A DNA stretch of 64,000 nucleotides from Trichostrongylus colubriformis (taxonomy: Eukaryota > Nematoda > Chromadorea > Rhabditida > Trichostrongylidae): NCBI GenBank assembly GCA_963978905.1, contig OZ022259.1, forward strand, positions 18,264,068 to 18,328,067, given 5' to 3'. Under the pieces are notes generated by a model. That model ran no database searches and was not told where the DNA came from. It worked only from the letters and a program-made list of their open reading frames with translations. The translations under genes and the position numbers were made by a program. Shown here one piece after another: positions 23,318 to 33,549 of the stretch (positions are counted from its first letter, which is position 1; each line of letters opens with the position of its first letter).

Positions 23318-24844
23318 CAGTGCGCCTTGAAAGTGTAGATCCACCCTATCCTTCATCTGCATTTCTGGAAAAACTAACGATTTCCGCCAAATTGTTACCA
23401 TTTGTACCTGATAGCGGCCGCGATTAAACGCACTAGCGAAGCTGGAACGAGGAAGCGCGAAATCCTAATTTGCCTTCTTTTAAAAATTAGGATGTCCGAA
23501 AATATAGCTCCACCCACGATTTCGAACTTTTTCAACGACCAATCGATGAATTTACAACAACAGCAACAATATTCAATAACTTGCAGCCTTTCCTCTCTTT
23601 CCAATCACTTCAGTCAAGTGCTTCGGCATGTTCTGAGCAAGTAGCGAGATTGTTCTAGCGACACCCTCCTCCAGACCTAATGGAAGGCGTCCTTCAACTC
23701 TAGAACGTTAACAGCAAGAATGAACCTCTTGAAAGATGGATCCCTCGGAGTTTTCGATTGGACTTAATGTGACAATTTGGTTGCCCTTCCGAAAGGCTAA
23801 TATTTCTCGCTTCAAACCACGCCTTTGTAGAGGCACACACATGGACAGCAGTATTATCTTGTTGAAAGTAACAGCTGAAAGTTACAGCGCGTTGATAAAA
23901 AGCGCTTCTTATATGGTAATTAGTCATTTCAGAGAGCGTTTTGATCGGCAGTGTGATGTTTGCTAGCCGGCTCTTACCGAAGCGAAAGAAGATGCCTGGA
24001 CCATGGTACAACCACCAGCGCATAGTGAGTAGCGTGATTCTTTTCTCGAATTCTTCCAATAACTTGCCAAGCCATCGAATTCATCCATTTGGACTTTTTT
24101 CATCAGAAAAGATTACCGACCACAGTAATCCTGCGTGTTACTTCATCCCATTGATGCGTCTGGCTCGAATGTTGCTTTGCAAAAAGAACTAGGGCTTCTT
24201 TGTGCGCGTTAGTGAGGTATGGCGTCGACCAAAACCGCCTTGCTCGATGTGAGGGCACATTTTTAGCAGGCGATGCACACCACTTTTCAACTCATTAGGC
24301 ACCAGTTCCCTGTACAGCCGTCGCACTCCCTTTGTGGCATTGAATGCAGCAATTAGGCATCGACGCTTTTGACTCTCAGAAAGTTGCCACGGTCTTCTTT
24401 TTTTCGTTTTCGTGTAGCACAGGTCTACGTTGTATCAGAAATCATTTATCAAGGCGAAACATGGGCCCATATTGTAAAGATTTTGCGATTGCTGAGTTCC
24501 ACAGGCCTGTAATCCCCTTTTTGTCCCCTTTGGTGCTCCGATAAGTGTGCCCTGCGGGGCACGGCACTATAAAACAAACCTCAAGAAAAAAGATTAACAT
24601 ATCAACTCTACAACTTACCCTTGGATGGAGGAAAGGTAGAACGGCCAAGGGAATCCATACTTTTGCGACACCGTGACTTTTTGGAAAAAATTAAAATTTT
24701 GGGATGCTTAATTTTTAGCTTTACTGGTGCGTTTGATCGCGGCAGCCATCAGGTACTACTTGTAAAAAATTGCGAGGAAATCATTGTTCTCTTCTAGAGA
24801 TATAAATGAATGATAGCGCGAATCTATACTTTTGGGACACACTG
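23318..24844 (-). mobile_element. Decayed Tc1-like transposon, 1.53 kb
   Basis: The left end CAGTGCGCCTTGAAAGTGTA and the right end (complement CAGTGTGTCCCAAAAGTATA) match as diverged terminal inverted repeats of roughly 200 bp. Both are flanked by TA (23316-23317; 24845-24846). A second copy of the terminal motif, ATACTTTTGCGACAC, lies about 180 bp inside the right end, suggesting IR/DR structure. The size is that of a complete Tc1-family element and the interior encodes a broken transposase on the minus strand. Confidence 0.8.
23690..24420 (-). pseudogene. Tc1-like transposase pseudogene
   Basis: Minus-strand fragments show the three catalytic regions in shifted frames: FSDEK near 24110 (first Asp), CYFQQDNTAVHVCASTKAWF near 23850 (second Asp) and SPIEN near 23755 (the Glu). 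The best frame (24059-23700, 119 codons) contains RSAFYQRAVTFS and AWFEARNI. Frameshifts and stops separate the parts. The transposase would cut and paste the element at TA sites; this copy is inactive. Confidence 0.8.
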
Positions 24845-24999
24845 TACACACCTTATAGGCACATTTCAGGATTACGTTGAGTGGAGTAAAACGCTGAATT
24901 ATAAAAGTAAAGGTGCAGAGGAATACGTCGACAAAAGAGAATCTGGAAAAAAGCCCAGAAAATGACTAAAATAAAACCTCGTGGCATCTGTTTTGTACG

Positions 25000-25690
25000 A
25001 GATTACCGCGAAAACGAGCCTTCAAATCAGTCCCCGCTGGACGGTATCATAAGGAACTCTGGGATATCACTTGTTTCCTCATGTCAACGTCTCCTTTATC
25101 ATTGACATCTCCTCCTTATCTGATATTATCACACAAATAGTAAGCCTCATTTGCCACGTTGTTTCCACCGTTGCCACCGCCATTGCCAACAATCACGTCT
25201 TGGGTGGGCGGGCCTGGGCTGCTCGGTGGAGTCGCCCTTCCTTCTTTGGCTCTGCAGGCTCCAGGAACTGACAATCACGTCCTGGTAATGGTACAGCCTA
25301 CTGGCTCTGGGTCGAACCATTTGACCACGGCGGGAGCTAAAACACCTCAATAATCCTGGGATCTGCCTTAAGATGACTTTCACAACTGACGTAATCCATC
25401 CACCCCTTTTGCACCACTCCTCCCTCCAAGGCTTTCTAAAAACATCGTTCTAAAAAGTGGTCTCACTAGTAGAACGAATGCACGAATATTGTCAGACTCA
25501 AACCAACCTCACTATCCTGATTTTGGAACTGGTACTCCGATGATTTCTGCAAAATTTTCTGAACTTTTGTGCATTCCCACGGTTCTTTTCAAAACCAAGA
25601 GTGTGCTTGGTAACATGGCTCGATGATCAATAGTAATATTAGCTTTACAGGACCATAAAGGTTACGTTTATGTGAGCTAAATAAGGAATT
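25000..25690. other. No gene recognised
   Basis: Short unsupported ORFs only. Three C-rich or AT-rich patches show no defined repeat. Confidence 0.35.
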
Positions 25691-25696
25691 GCAGTC

Positions 25697-25853
25697 CATT
25701 TTGGAGCACCTGATAGGGCGTGGCATACGGGCTTGGACGAGAGTGCATCAAACTCTGTCACCCCGCAACACACTCTCACTCTCGCCACGTACTCTCGCTC
25801 TCGCGACTCATCCAAGTCCGTAGGCCACGCCCTATCGGGCGCTCTGAATTGGG
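25697..25853. repeat. Foldback MITE, ~157 bp
   Basis: Left GGAGCACCTGATAGGGCGTG then GGCTTGGACGAG; right CATCCAAGTCCGTAGGCCAC then GCCCTATCGGGCGCTC, the inverse. The core has CTCTCGC-type short repeats. Non-coding. Confidence 0.75.
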
Positions 25854-25989
25854 CTGTATCACCAGGTAAGAGGCTTCAGATAGGACACCTCTATTAAATT
25901 TAACAGGCAAGATACCTAATAAATACAATTAAGTAGTTTGATATTCTTCTGTTATGCCAACGAGGTTTTTAGGTGGAACATTTATTTAC

Positions 25990-26027
25990 GGCCTAACGTT
26001 TCGACCAGATCGTCTTCCTCAAAGGCC
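25990..26027 (-). ncRNA. Hammerhead-ribozyme-like motif, inverted PLE copy
   Basis: The reverse complement repeats the motif at 29044-29081 base for base, including the TTGAGGA core deviation and CGAAAC. It marks the outer end of the inverted copy. Confidence 0.5.
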
Positions 26028-26265
26028 TAAACGTGGCTCAAGATTTAGGATTCTATCCACTACACCACCAAACGCCTTATCCCTCTAGCGGTTCTGACGA
26101 AACTCAAGGAAACCGCCGGAGGAACCCTGTACGAAAGAACATAACTCACCCAGTCCACCACCGCGGGAGCAGAACGCTGCCACTCCGTGTCAGCTGTCGT
26201 CAGTGAATGAGGGATGCCGTGCTGTCCTTATACATATATAGTATAATGGGGACATGTCTCCCTCA

Positions 26266-27205
26266 TCATATCAGTAGCTCGCAATGTGGCGCAAATGGCA
26301 AGAGATCATTCGTAATGGATAAGCACTCATTTCGGTTGTTCATGCTTGGATTTCTTGCAGAAATCCAAAACGCTTCAAGCACTTTCCTGGCGGAAATCTC
26401 AGTCTCGCATGCTAGAATACTGCACTTCACATCAAAGTCGTTTCCGCCATGCTCCTCGGTCATGTGCTCCCCCAGAGGTGTTCTTGTGTTATCTAGTCTT
26501 TTAGCAGCAAGATGTTCTTTGATACGTACTGCTAGTCTTCTTCCAGTTTCCCCAATGTACGTTGCGTTACATGTCTGACATATAATTTGATAGATTACAC
26601 CAATTTTGGCGCAATCCCCAGTTGTACCATACGGGCATGTAACACAATTTTCTGACACGCAACGCTTATCGTAGAGCCTATTTCGCACGAGTTGGCTTTT
26701 GATGTTGCCATTAGGGACACTCACTAAGACAACATCATCATCCAGCTGAGCTTGAACGAGGCATCTTTGAATTGCAGCAGTTACTCTGTCAGAGATGAAA
26801 GGTATACATAAGGGAACCTTATTAAGACGCGGTATGTTACGGTGCCCAGTGCTTATTCTTCTACGACGTTCTGGTACAACATAGCCGTTTGATGCAGCTA
26901 TGTCAGAAGCTAGACGTATAGACTCTCGCCGCTCTGTCGGACCTGTGCACACATTTGCAGCCGTCTTGAACATGTTCTTGACAACTGCATGTTTCACAGT
27001 CGTGGGATGTGCAGATGTGGCGTGAATCAAGATGTTCTTAGATCTAGCTTTCCTGTACCACTTCACACTGAGTATGCCATCGGACACTTTCACCTGCGTG
27101 TTCAGATAGGGAAGCCAACCATGGCGTGGTACTTCTTTTGTAAGCTTGATATACTGCGACTGCTGGTTCATTAAGCGAAAGCACTCATCCATTTCGGACT
27201 GTGTT
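26266..27205 (-). pseudogene. Inverted partial PLE copy: end of RT, linker and GIY-YIG domain
   Basis: The minus-strand frame repeats the last ~315 residues of the plus copy, from QSEMDECFRLMNQQSQ through YQIICQTCNATYIGETGRR to the same C-terminus. It differs by a few substitutions (for example CQTC preceded by II instead of IE, and GET for GKT). It lacks the RT catalytic Asp residues, so cannot be an active RT; the nuclease domain is intact. It sits head to head with the plus copy. Confidence 0.9.
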
Positions 27206-27210
27206 CTTGG

Positions 27211-28809
27211 ATGGCGAAAACTTGGATGGCGCAAGGTCAGTCCGCGGGTCTCGGCAAGAAGTTCCTCAGTAGGTTAAGACTCGATAATCCGGATTGTCCT
27301 GTCTTCTATAGCCTTGTAAAAACCCACAAACTTGCTCCTACGGATGTGCTATCTATGTCAGCGGACACTTTCAAGATACGACCGATAATAAGTTGTGTAG
27401 GCGGACCGACCGATCGAATTTCATGGTTCCTCAACTGCATTGTGAGCCAGCTGCTGACCAAAATTCCATCGCATCTGACCAACACGACCAAGTTCCTTGA
27501 ACAGTTACACAATTTGCGCTTGGAAACAGGTTGCGTGATGGAGTCATTCGATGTCACTGCGCTTTATACTAACGTTCAAAACGATCAAGCTTCACAAGCA
27601 CTGTCCGAAATGCTGGACAGGTATTTTGGAACCTCAGAGAGCTTTGGACTGAATAAAGCGCACATCATGACTCTGATCAAGGAATGTTTGCAGTGCAACA
27701 TCTTTAGGTGGTCGGGTACATATTACTGTCAAATTAGAGGTTTGGCAATGGGTCAGCGCTTAGCTCCAGTACTTGCGATTTGCTTTATGAGCAGAATAGA
27801 AGAACCAGTACTGGAACGCTTACCATTGATGTACTGCAGATACATAGATGACTGCTTCATTATAACATCAACACAGTCCGAAATGAATGAGTGCTTTCGC
27901 TTAATGAACCAGCAGTCGCAGTATATCAAGCTTACAAGAGAAGTACCACGCCATGGTTGGCTTCCCTATCTGAACACGCAGGTGAAAGTGTCCGATGGCA
28001 TACTCAGTGTGAAGTGGTACAGGAAAGCTAGATCTAAGAACATCTTGATTCACGCCACATCTGCACATCCCACGACTGTGAAACATGCAGTTGTCAAGAA
28101 CATGTTCAAGACGGCTGCAAATGTGTGCACAGGTCCGACAGAGCGGCGAGAGTCTATACGTCTAGCTTCTGACATAGCTGCATCAAACGGCTATGTTGTA
28201 CCAGAACGTCGTAGAAGATTAAGCACTGGGCACCGTAACATACCGCGTCTCAATAAGGTTCCCTTATGTATACCTTTCATCTCTGACAGAGTAACTGCTG
28301 CAATTCAAAGATGCCTTGTTCAAGCTCAGCTGGATGATGATGTTGTCTTAGTGAGTGTCCCTAATGGCAACATCAAAAGCCAACTCGTGCGAAATAGGCT
28401 CTACGATAAGCGTTGCGTGTCACAGAATTGTGTTACATGCCCGTATGGTACAACTGGGGATTGCGCCAAAATTGGTGTAATCTATCAAATTGAATGTCAG
28501 ACATGTAACGCAACGTACATTGGGAAAACTGGAAGAAGACTAGCAGTACGTATCAAAGAACATCTTGCTGGTAAAAGACTATGTAACACAAGAACACCTC
28601 TGGGGAAGCACATGACCGAGGAGCATGGCGGAAACGACTTTGATGTGAAGTGCAGTATTCTAGCATGCGAGACTGAGATTTCCGCCAGGAAAGTGCTTGA
28701 AGCATTTTGGATTTCTGCAAGAAATCCAAGTATGAACAACCGAAATGAGTGCTTATCCATTACGAATGATCTCTTGCCATTTGCGCCACATTGCGAGCTA
28801 CTGATATGA
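27211..28809 (+). CDS. Penelope-like polyprotein: reverse transcriptase plus GIY-YIG endonuclease (5'-truncated)
   Basis: The frame reads 532 codons to a TGA at 28807-28809. RT motifs are visible in order: YSLVKTHK (about residue 31), RPIISCVGG, SFDVTALYTNV (catalytic Asp), GLAMGQRLAPVLAI and YCRYIDDC (catalytic Asp pair, about residue 210). A Cys-rich region follows (CVSQNCVTCPYG), then a GIY-YIG nuclease at about residues 425-475: VIYQIECQTC, ATYIGKTGRRLAVRIKEHL. RT plus C-terminal GIY-YIG defines Penelope-like elements. The N-terminus before YSLVKTHK is lost at the inversion junction, so no true start codon is present. The frame itself has no internal stop. The linker layout would fit nematode PLE lineages, but I cannot assign one. 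Confidence 0.9.
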   Translation: MAKTWMAQGQSAGLGKKFLSRLRLDNPDCPVFYSLVKTHKLAPTDVLSMSADTFKIRPIISCVGGPTDRISWFLNCIVSQLLTKIPSHLTNTTKFLEQLHNLRLETGCVMESFDVTALYTNVQNDQASQALSEMLDRYFGTSESFGLNKAHIMTLIKECLQCNIFRWSGTYYCQIRGLAMGQRLAPVLAICFMSRIEEPVLERLPLMYCRYIDDCFIITSTQSEMNECFRLMNQQSQYIKLTREVPRHGWLPYLNTQVKVSDGILSVKWYRKARSKNILIHATSAHPTTVKHAVVKNMFKTAANVCTGPTERRESIRLASDIAASNGYVVPERRRRLSTGHRNIPRLNKVPLCIPFISDRVTAAIQRCLVQAQLDDDVVLVSVPNGNIKSQLVRNRLYDKRCVSQNCVTCPYGTTGDCAKIGVIYQIECQTCNATYIGKTGRRLAVRIKEHLAGKRLCNTRTPLGKHMTEEHGGNDFDVKCSILACETEISARKVLEAFWISARNPSMNNRNECLSITNDLLPFAPHCELLI

Positions 28810-29043
28810 TGATGCATGTCCCCATTATACTATATATGTATAAGGACAGCACGGCATCCCTCATTCACTGACGACAGCTGACACGGAGTGGCGGCGTTCT
28901 GCTCCCGCGGTGGTGGACTGGGTGAGTTATGTTCTTTCGTACAGGGTTCCTCCGGCGGTTTCCTTGAGTTTCGTCAGAACCGCTAGAGGCATAAGGCGTT
29001 TGGTGGTGTAGTGGATAGAATCCTAAATCTTGAGCCACGTTTA

Positions 29044-29081
29044 GGCCTTTGAGGAAGACGATCTGGTCGAAACGTTAGGCC
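29044..29081 (+). ncRNA. Hammerhead-ribozyme-like motif in PLE 3' flank
   Basis: GGCCT (29044-29048) can pair with AGGCC (29077-29081) as stem I. Between them lie TTGAGGA at the CUGANGA position, a short hairpin (GAC...GTC, stem II), and CGAAAC followed by GTT with a minimal stem III. The one core deviation is T for the first C. Penelope-like elements are known to carry minimal hammerhead ribozymes with very short stem III. Likely a diverged or weak ribozyme. The mirror copy is at 25990-26027. Confidence 0.55.
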
Positions 29082-29149
29082 GTAAATAAATGTTCCACCT
29101 AAAAACCTCGTTGGCATAACAGAAGAATATCAAACTAATAACGATGCCG

Positions 29150-30040
29150 AGGTTCTACGAAGAGAGAAGTTGGAACCAATTAAGTAGTCCTATCTGAACC
29201 CCGACACTAAAATATAACAGATTGTCTTGGACAAATCACAGATCCTACGAGTGACTGCCTCCTTCTTTTACCCCTCTTACTTGGTGTTACTTCTTTGTTT
29301 AGCTCACATACATACTTGGCTTGTTTCTGTTTATGTGAGCTTAAGCACTGTTTAAAGTTATCGATTGCACATGCGAATAGGTAACAGCGAAAAGGATTGA
29401 TTGCATATTGATTGATCCTATGACCGAAAAGAACTGGTGAAAAGGTTAGAACGGGCGAGCAAGCAACAGTTGGAAAGGGCTATATATCGATTGTTGCCCT
29501 TGCTTTTGTTGCCACCTCCTGGCGGCAGGGAAGCGGCTGTGACGCGGCAGTGACGCAGAACGTAGAAGGGGCCACTACAACTTTTCTGTCTCTTCGATAC
29601 GGCGCTGGAATGTATGCAACGGCCTATCCTTTGTGTTGTCGCCTATTCGCTTAAATCGTCAACCTTGAACAGTGACTGTGTGAACTCCTTTTCATTCCAC
29701 CCGTCTTACAGAAGCAGCTTCCATCCCCAAATAGGGAATATTTTGGATCAGAATTGCGGAAACTTTCTTTCTATACTCGTAGGATGGGATATCCGTTTTG
29801 GTTTACCCAACCTATTCGCAATTCAGTGGAGCGCCATGATATTCCCGTTCTTTTATTTGAAGAACACAAAAGAACTCACTATTCCAGGTGCTGGGTTTTC
29901 ATCATCCTGGTTAAGTGCACTGCTATTGCTCGCATTGGCTTAAACGACGTGGATTGACTCACTTTCAAGGAGGGGGGGGGGGACACTTTATGAAATGTGC
30001 CGTGTCAATAGATGATTTCTTACTCGTTGAATTTGTGAAC
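29150..30040. other. No gene recognised
   Basis: Short plus-strand ORFs at 29614-29943 have no family features. A run of 11 G lies at 29972-29982. Confidence 0.35.
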
Positions 30041-30044
30041 ACGT

Positions 30045-30223
30045 TAAGACCGGGTTCATGCATTGCGCCGGTGAGGCGTGGCTGTGTTCAAAGGCAGCGA
30101 GGCAGTATGGCACAGGGGAGGTGCAGAGACGAAACAGACAGCGAAACAGGGTGGCACAGGCAGAGATGCAGAATAACGCGGCCACGCCCTGCCGCGGGCA
30201 CCGCAAAGTGTGAACGACGCCTG
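30045..30223. mobile_element. ~180-bp MITE (GTTCATACTTTG ends)
   Basis: Left GACCGGGTTCATGCATTGCG and right CGCAAAGTGTGAACGACGCC are complementary termini. GGCGTGGCTGTG near the left pairs with CGGCCACGCCCTGCCG near the right. The core has near-repeats of GGTGGCACAGG and GAGGTGCAGAGACGA. Same family as 32271, 32869, 36774, 42351, 48664 and 49857. Confidence 0.75.
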
Positions 30224-30289
30224 ATGAACGTCAACGTCAACTAGTTGGGTACGTCAGTGATAGCCGGCACGTCAGCCATATACTATATA

Positions 30290-30350
30290 TAATTCGCTTA
30301 GTATGTCTGTCCGTGTGTGTGTGTGTGTGTGTTTGTCCGTCTGTCTATCA
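30290..30350 (+). repeat. Microsatellite (GT)n with TGTCTGTCCGT flanks
   Basis: A (GT) run at about 30313-30332 is flanked by TCTGTCCGTG and TGTCCGTCTGTC, and preceded by a TATA-rich stretch. Confidence 0.8.
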
Positions 30351-30384
30351 CGAAATTCATATCTCACGTCGCAGTAAAGCTGGG

Positions 30385-31100
30385 ACCATGAATTTTACAA
30401 GTGATGTAGGGGGTGGCAAGGGGACACTAATGGTGGGGGACCGGATCTGATAACAGCTGATAAGGGCTGATAAGGAGCCTCAAAAAGCGAATGTTGCCAA
30501 ATCCGTTTCGCCTTTCGAATTGATCCTGGAGCGCTTATTCTCACAGGTCTTTTGCGGAGTGGGACTGAGACATTCATAGTGGGTGATCCACCTTGATAAC
30601 GGTTGATAAGATTCGATAAGGAGCGTAAAAAGGCTAAAGTCGTCAAAATCTATTTCGCTTCTCGCATTGGTCCCAGAGCGCTCCTACTCACAGGTGTTTT
30701 GCGGATTGGGACGGGGACATTGATGGTGGGCGATCCAATTTGATAACGGTTGATAAGATTCGATAAGGAGCGTACAAAGGTTAGAGTGGTCAAATCTGTT
30801 TCGCTTTTCGCATTGATCCCGGAGCGTTCATACTCGCAGGTCTTTTGCGGAGTGGGACTGGGACATTCATGATGGGTGATCCAGCTTGATAACGGCTCGG
30901 CTGTCAAGATAAGATAAGGAGCATCAAAAGACGAATGTCGCAGAATCCGTTTCCTCTCTTAACAGAGTGGAGGCCCCAAACTCACAGTTGTTGTAGGAGA
31001 TGGTACGGGGACCCTAATGGTGACGAGTTGAATGTGATAACGACTGCTTAGCGCTGATAAGAGCGCTAGGAACCAAACCAGTACACCGCTGAACACTACT
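30385..31100 (+). repeat. Tandem array, ~147-bp unit, about five copies
   Basis: The landmark TGATAAC recurs at 30448, 30594, 30741, 30887 and 31035, giving periods of 146-148 bp. Each unit also carries a version of GGTCTTTTGCGGAGTGGGAC and of TCCGTTTCGC. Divergence between units is moderate and grows toward both ends, where the array decays into unique sequence. Three overlapping minus ORFs with similar protein sequence are by-products of the repeat. Confidence 0.85.
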
Positions 31101-31129
31101 ATACAACCGCAACAATAAAAACGTCTGAT

Positions 31130-32150
31130 GAACAGTGCCATTGGGTGAACATATTTCGATTATGTTGCCAATGTATCGACCGTTATATTGCCTAGCGTCC
31201 AAATAATGATGCGTGTCTTTTGATACTGCGTTCTACATTTCGTGATCAGAATACGATCTATATTGTTGATAATAGAGCATGTAAATCATTTTCTCATGCG
31301 ACACCGGCAGCAATACTGGGCATTGACCGCTAGGCTATGTGAAATTCGAAATAGTGGTGCATGCTTACAAAAACGATAAGCATCGATAACTGGCATATGG
31401 ATCTACCACCGAAATGCAAGATTTAGATGGTCACTGAGTAGAAACTAGCTTCCCTTCGAAGCAATCAAATAGAAAACCATCGATCCCTTAATTATCTGAA
31501 CTCCCATTGGTGACCACTTTAACCAAAGTGTCAAATGATTAGTGGATAAACATATTTCACTGCTAATACATTTACATTGGTGGTCAATATCACTGTAAAA
31601 AGGTATCGACCGCTAAATCATCTCAACCTCCGGAAAGTGGTGGGCCTCTTTGGGGAAGCGATGTGCAGTGGTAAATGAATAGATTATCGATGAACACTAG
31701 GCCTAAGCACTAAACATTCGGCGACTGAACGTACTTCGCTAACCAGTAGAAATAAAAAGAATCACTACGACTGTTAAACTATGCGAGATTCCAATAGTGA
31801 CAGGCCTTGGTAGGTAGACCAGTTGAGCAAGCACTCAGTACCACGCTTATCACAGTGTGAAGTCATGCGATATGAACTTCTTCGAAATCGGTTGATCATT
31901 ATCATGGTGTTATTCGCGCAACTGTGGGATAGCTCAACTGGTAAGTCAGTAAAGTGCCCTTCTCTCACCTTGGGATAGCACTCTACTCCCTTTCAAGATA
32001 ACAATGAAAGATCCCGTACCGATAGTGAAGCAGCCCGAGCAAAAGAACATAGTATAATCACCCGCGATAAGCCGCTACAAGCGTATGCAAATATTCACTC
32101 GGAAGAATAAGCTTTCAAGAATTGATAAACTTCCCAAAAGGGGAAGAGGC
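31130..32150. other. No gene recognised
   Basis: Contains loosely related CGATAA/ATCGAT-rich segments (for example 31370-31395 and 31680-31695) but no definable unit and no gene. Confidence 0.35.
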
Positions 32151-32270
32151 AGTTGCAGAATAATACTGCCAATCATACTTTACATACATACGTTACGTTA
32201 TTGATCCAATTCACCACGAGAACTCTAATGACCTATCGCGCACGGTTATCCAATCACATGGTCCAGTGGC

Positions 32271-32433
32271 GTAAAGCCTCATCCATACTCCGCGCCGTAA
32301 GGACGTGGCATTCATGGGCAGTAAGGAGGCGGGGCACGAGGGAGGTGCAGACAACGGCAACGAAGGAAGGTGGCACAAGCGGGAACGCAGCTAGGTGTTG
32401 CTCGCGGCAACACAGAGTATGAACGTGGCCTAA
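32271..32433. mobile_element. ~160-bp MITE (GTTCATACTTTG ends), diverged copy
   Basis: Left GCCTCATCCATACTCCGCG and right CACAGAGTATGAACGTGGCC are diverged complementary termini. The core includes GGGAGGTGCAGACAACGGC and GGTGGCACAAGCGGGAACGC as in the family. Confidence 0.65.
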
Positions 32434-32597
32434 TTGAAGAGTCCCGACGCCCACCCATCCTGAAGCGCACCCGTTGGTGACACAAGCCTTGTCGAGGTAT
32501 GTTTAGTTCAACATTCGAAAGGTTGTCCCTTCCTCGATTTAGGCATTTTTCAGAGTTGGCGATCAGGCATTAAGCTGAAAGAAAACAATACATTTCG

Positions 32598-32835
32598 ATT
32601 GGGCGATTCAACTAGGCAACCCTTGTAACCAGGCGGCAGCCGATTAGGCAGTCGTGCGATTGGGCTGTTAGACGGTCGTCCGATTAGGCAATCAGGCGTA
32701 GGGCAAAATACGTAACTAGGTGTTTGATACCCCTGATCACCTAATCGCCCAATCGCGATATCACCTGATCTCCTAATCGCTTGATCGATAGATATTTTCT
32801 TTACGGCTAACCGCGTGATCGCCCACTCGCCTAAT
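32598..32835. repeat. Short-unit array of CGATTAGGC and its complement
   Basis: The left half has repeated variants of CGATTAGGCA, CGATTGGGC and CAACTAGGCAA; the right half has the inverse, CACCTAATCGCCCAATCGCG and CTCCTAATCGCTTGATCG. Overall it folds as an inverted array with 10-20 bp spacing. No coding content. Confidence 0.6.
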
Positions 32836-32868
32836 CGATTTGTATCTTATTCGTTTATGCCCAATCGT

Positions 32869-33047
32869 GTAAGGCCGCGGTCATACTCGCCACAGGCAGG
32901 GCGTGGCTGCGTTAACAGACAGCGAGGGGGAGTGGCGCGTGCGAGTGCAGAGATGACGCAGGCAACGAGGCAGGATGGCATTGGCGGAGACGCAGATAGA
33001 CGCAGCCACGCCCTGCCGTCAGCATCGCAAAGTAAGACCTCGAGCTA
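32869..33047. mobile_element. ~180-bp MITE (GTTCATACTTTG ends)
   Basis: Left AGGCCGCGGTCATACTCGCC and right GCATCGCAAAGTAAGACCTC form the termini; GGCAGGGCGTGGCTGCGT pairs with ACGCAGCCACGCCCTGCC. A good family copy with a diverged right tip. Confidence 0.75.
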
Positions 33048-33549
33048 AAACACGTGTCTGATCGCCAACTCTGAACACTGCCGTGGAGCGCAAGCATTTG
33101 AAATGCCCGATGATATCAAAAACAGCCAGCGATGATAGTGATGTCGAGGCTGGTTCACTTTACGTACTTCACTCATGTGGAGCAGTGGCTCTAACTCACT
33201 TGAAAACTTTAGATTGCCTTTATACACCGCGGCACTAAGCAGACACGGCGATGCGGGCAGAGACACAAAGTGAGATCTGTGCGTCTCATGTCGAATCCTC
33301 CGTCTATCAGATCGGACCCTGCTCAACTCTCCTTGCCGGTGCTAGAGCCGCAGAATATGAAGGCTCCTTTACCTAGGGAATTGTGAGCAGTGGAACAAAT
33401 TGTATCAGCGATTGAGGGTGAGAATGTGGTATGCGTATGTTGCACTCCCTGTAAGCAGTCAGCGTGTTGAGCCGCGGGGCCTAGCACAATCGAGGTGATC
33501 GCGGTGCCATCTTCCTTGCCTGGCTGTTCATTATTCCTTTCCACAGCTT

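Larger units (their letters stand above)
25934..29137 (+). mobile_element. Penelope-like retroelement in a head-to-head partial duplication
   Basis: The interval 27870-29137 (3' part of the element, plus strand) is repeated as an inverse copy at 25934-27205, about 1.27 kb each with very high identity. A 664-bp single-copy spacer (27206-27869) carries the upstream RT segment of the plus copy. Both outer flanks hold the same hammerhead-like motif and pseudo-LTR-like tail. Partial tandem or inverted copies are characteristic of Penelope-like elements (family knowledge). A TA-rich tail and target duplication are not obvious. The N-terminal part of the ORF is missing from both copies. Confidence 0.9.

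Noticed and set aside
26207..26578. Plus-strand ORF of 123 codons
   Set aside because: Antisense shadow of the inverted PLE copy; the same string appears on the minus strand at 28497-28817.
30395..30907. Two minus-strand ORFs with similar protein sequence
   Set aside because: Their similarity reflects the 147-bp tandem repeat rather than a protein domain repeat.
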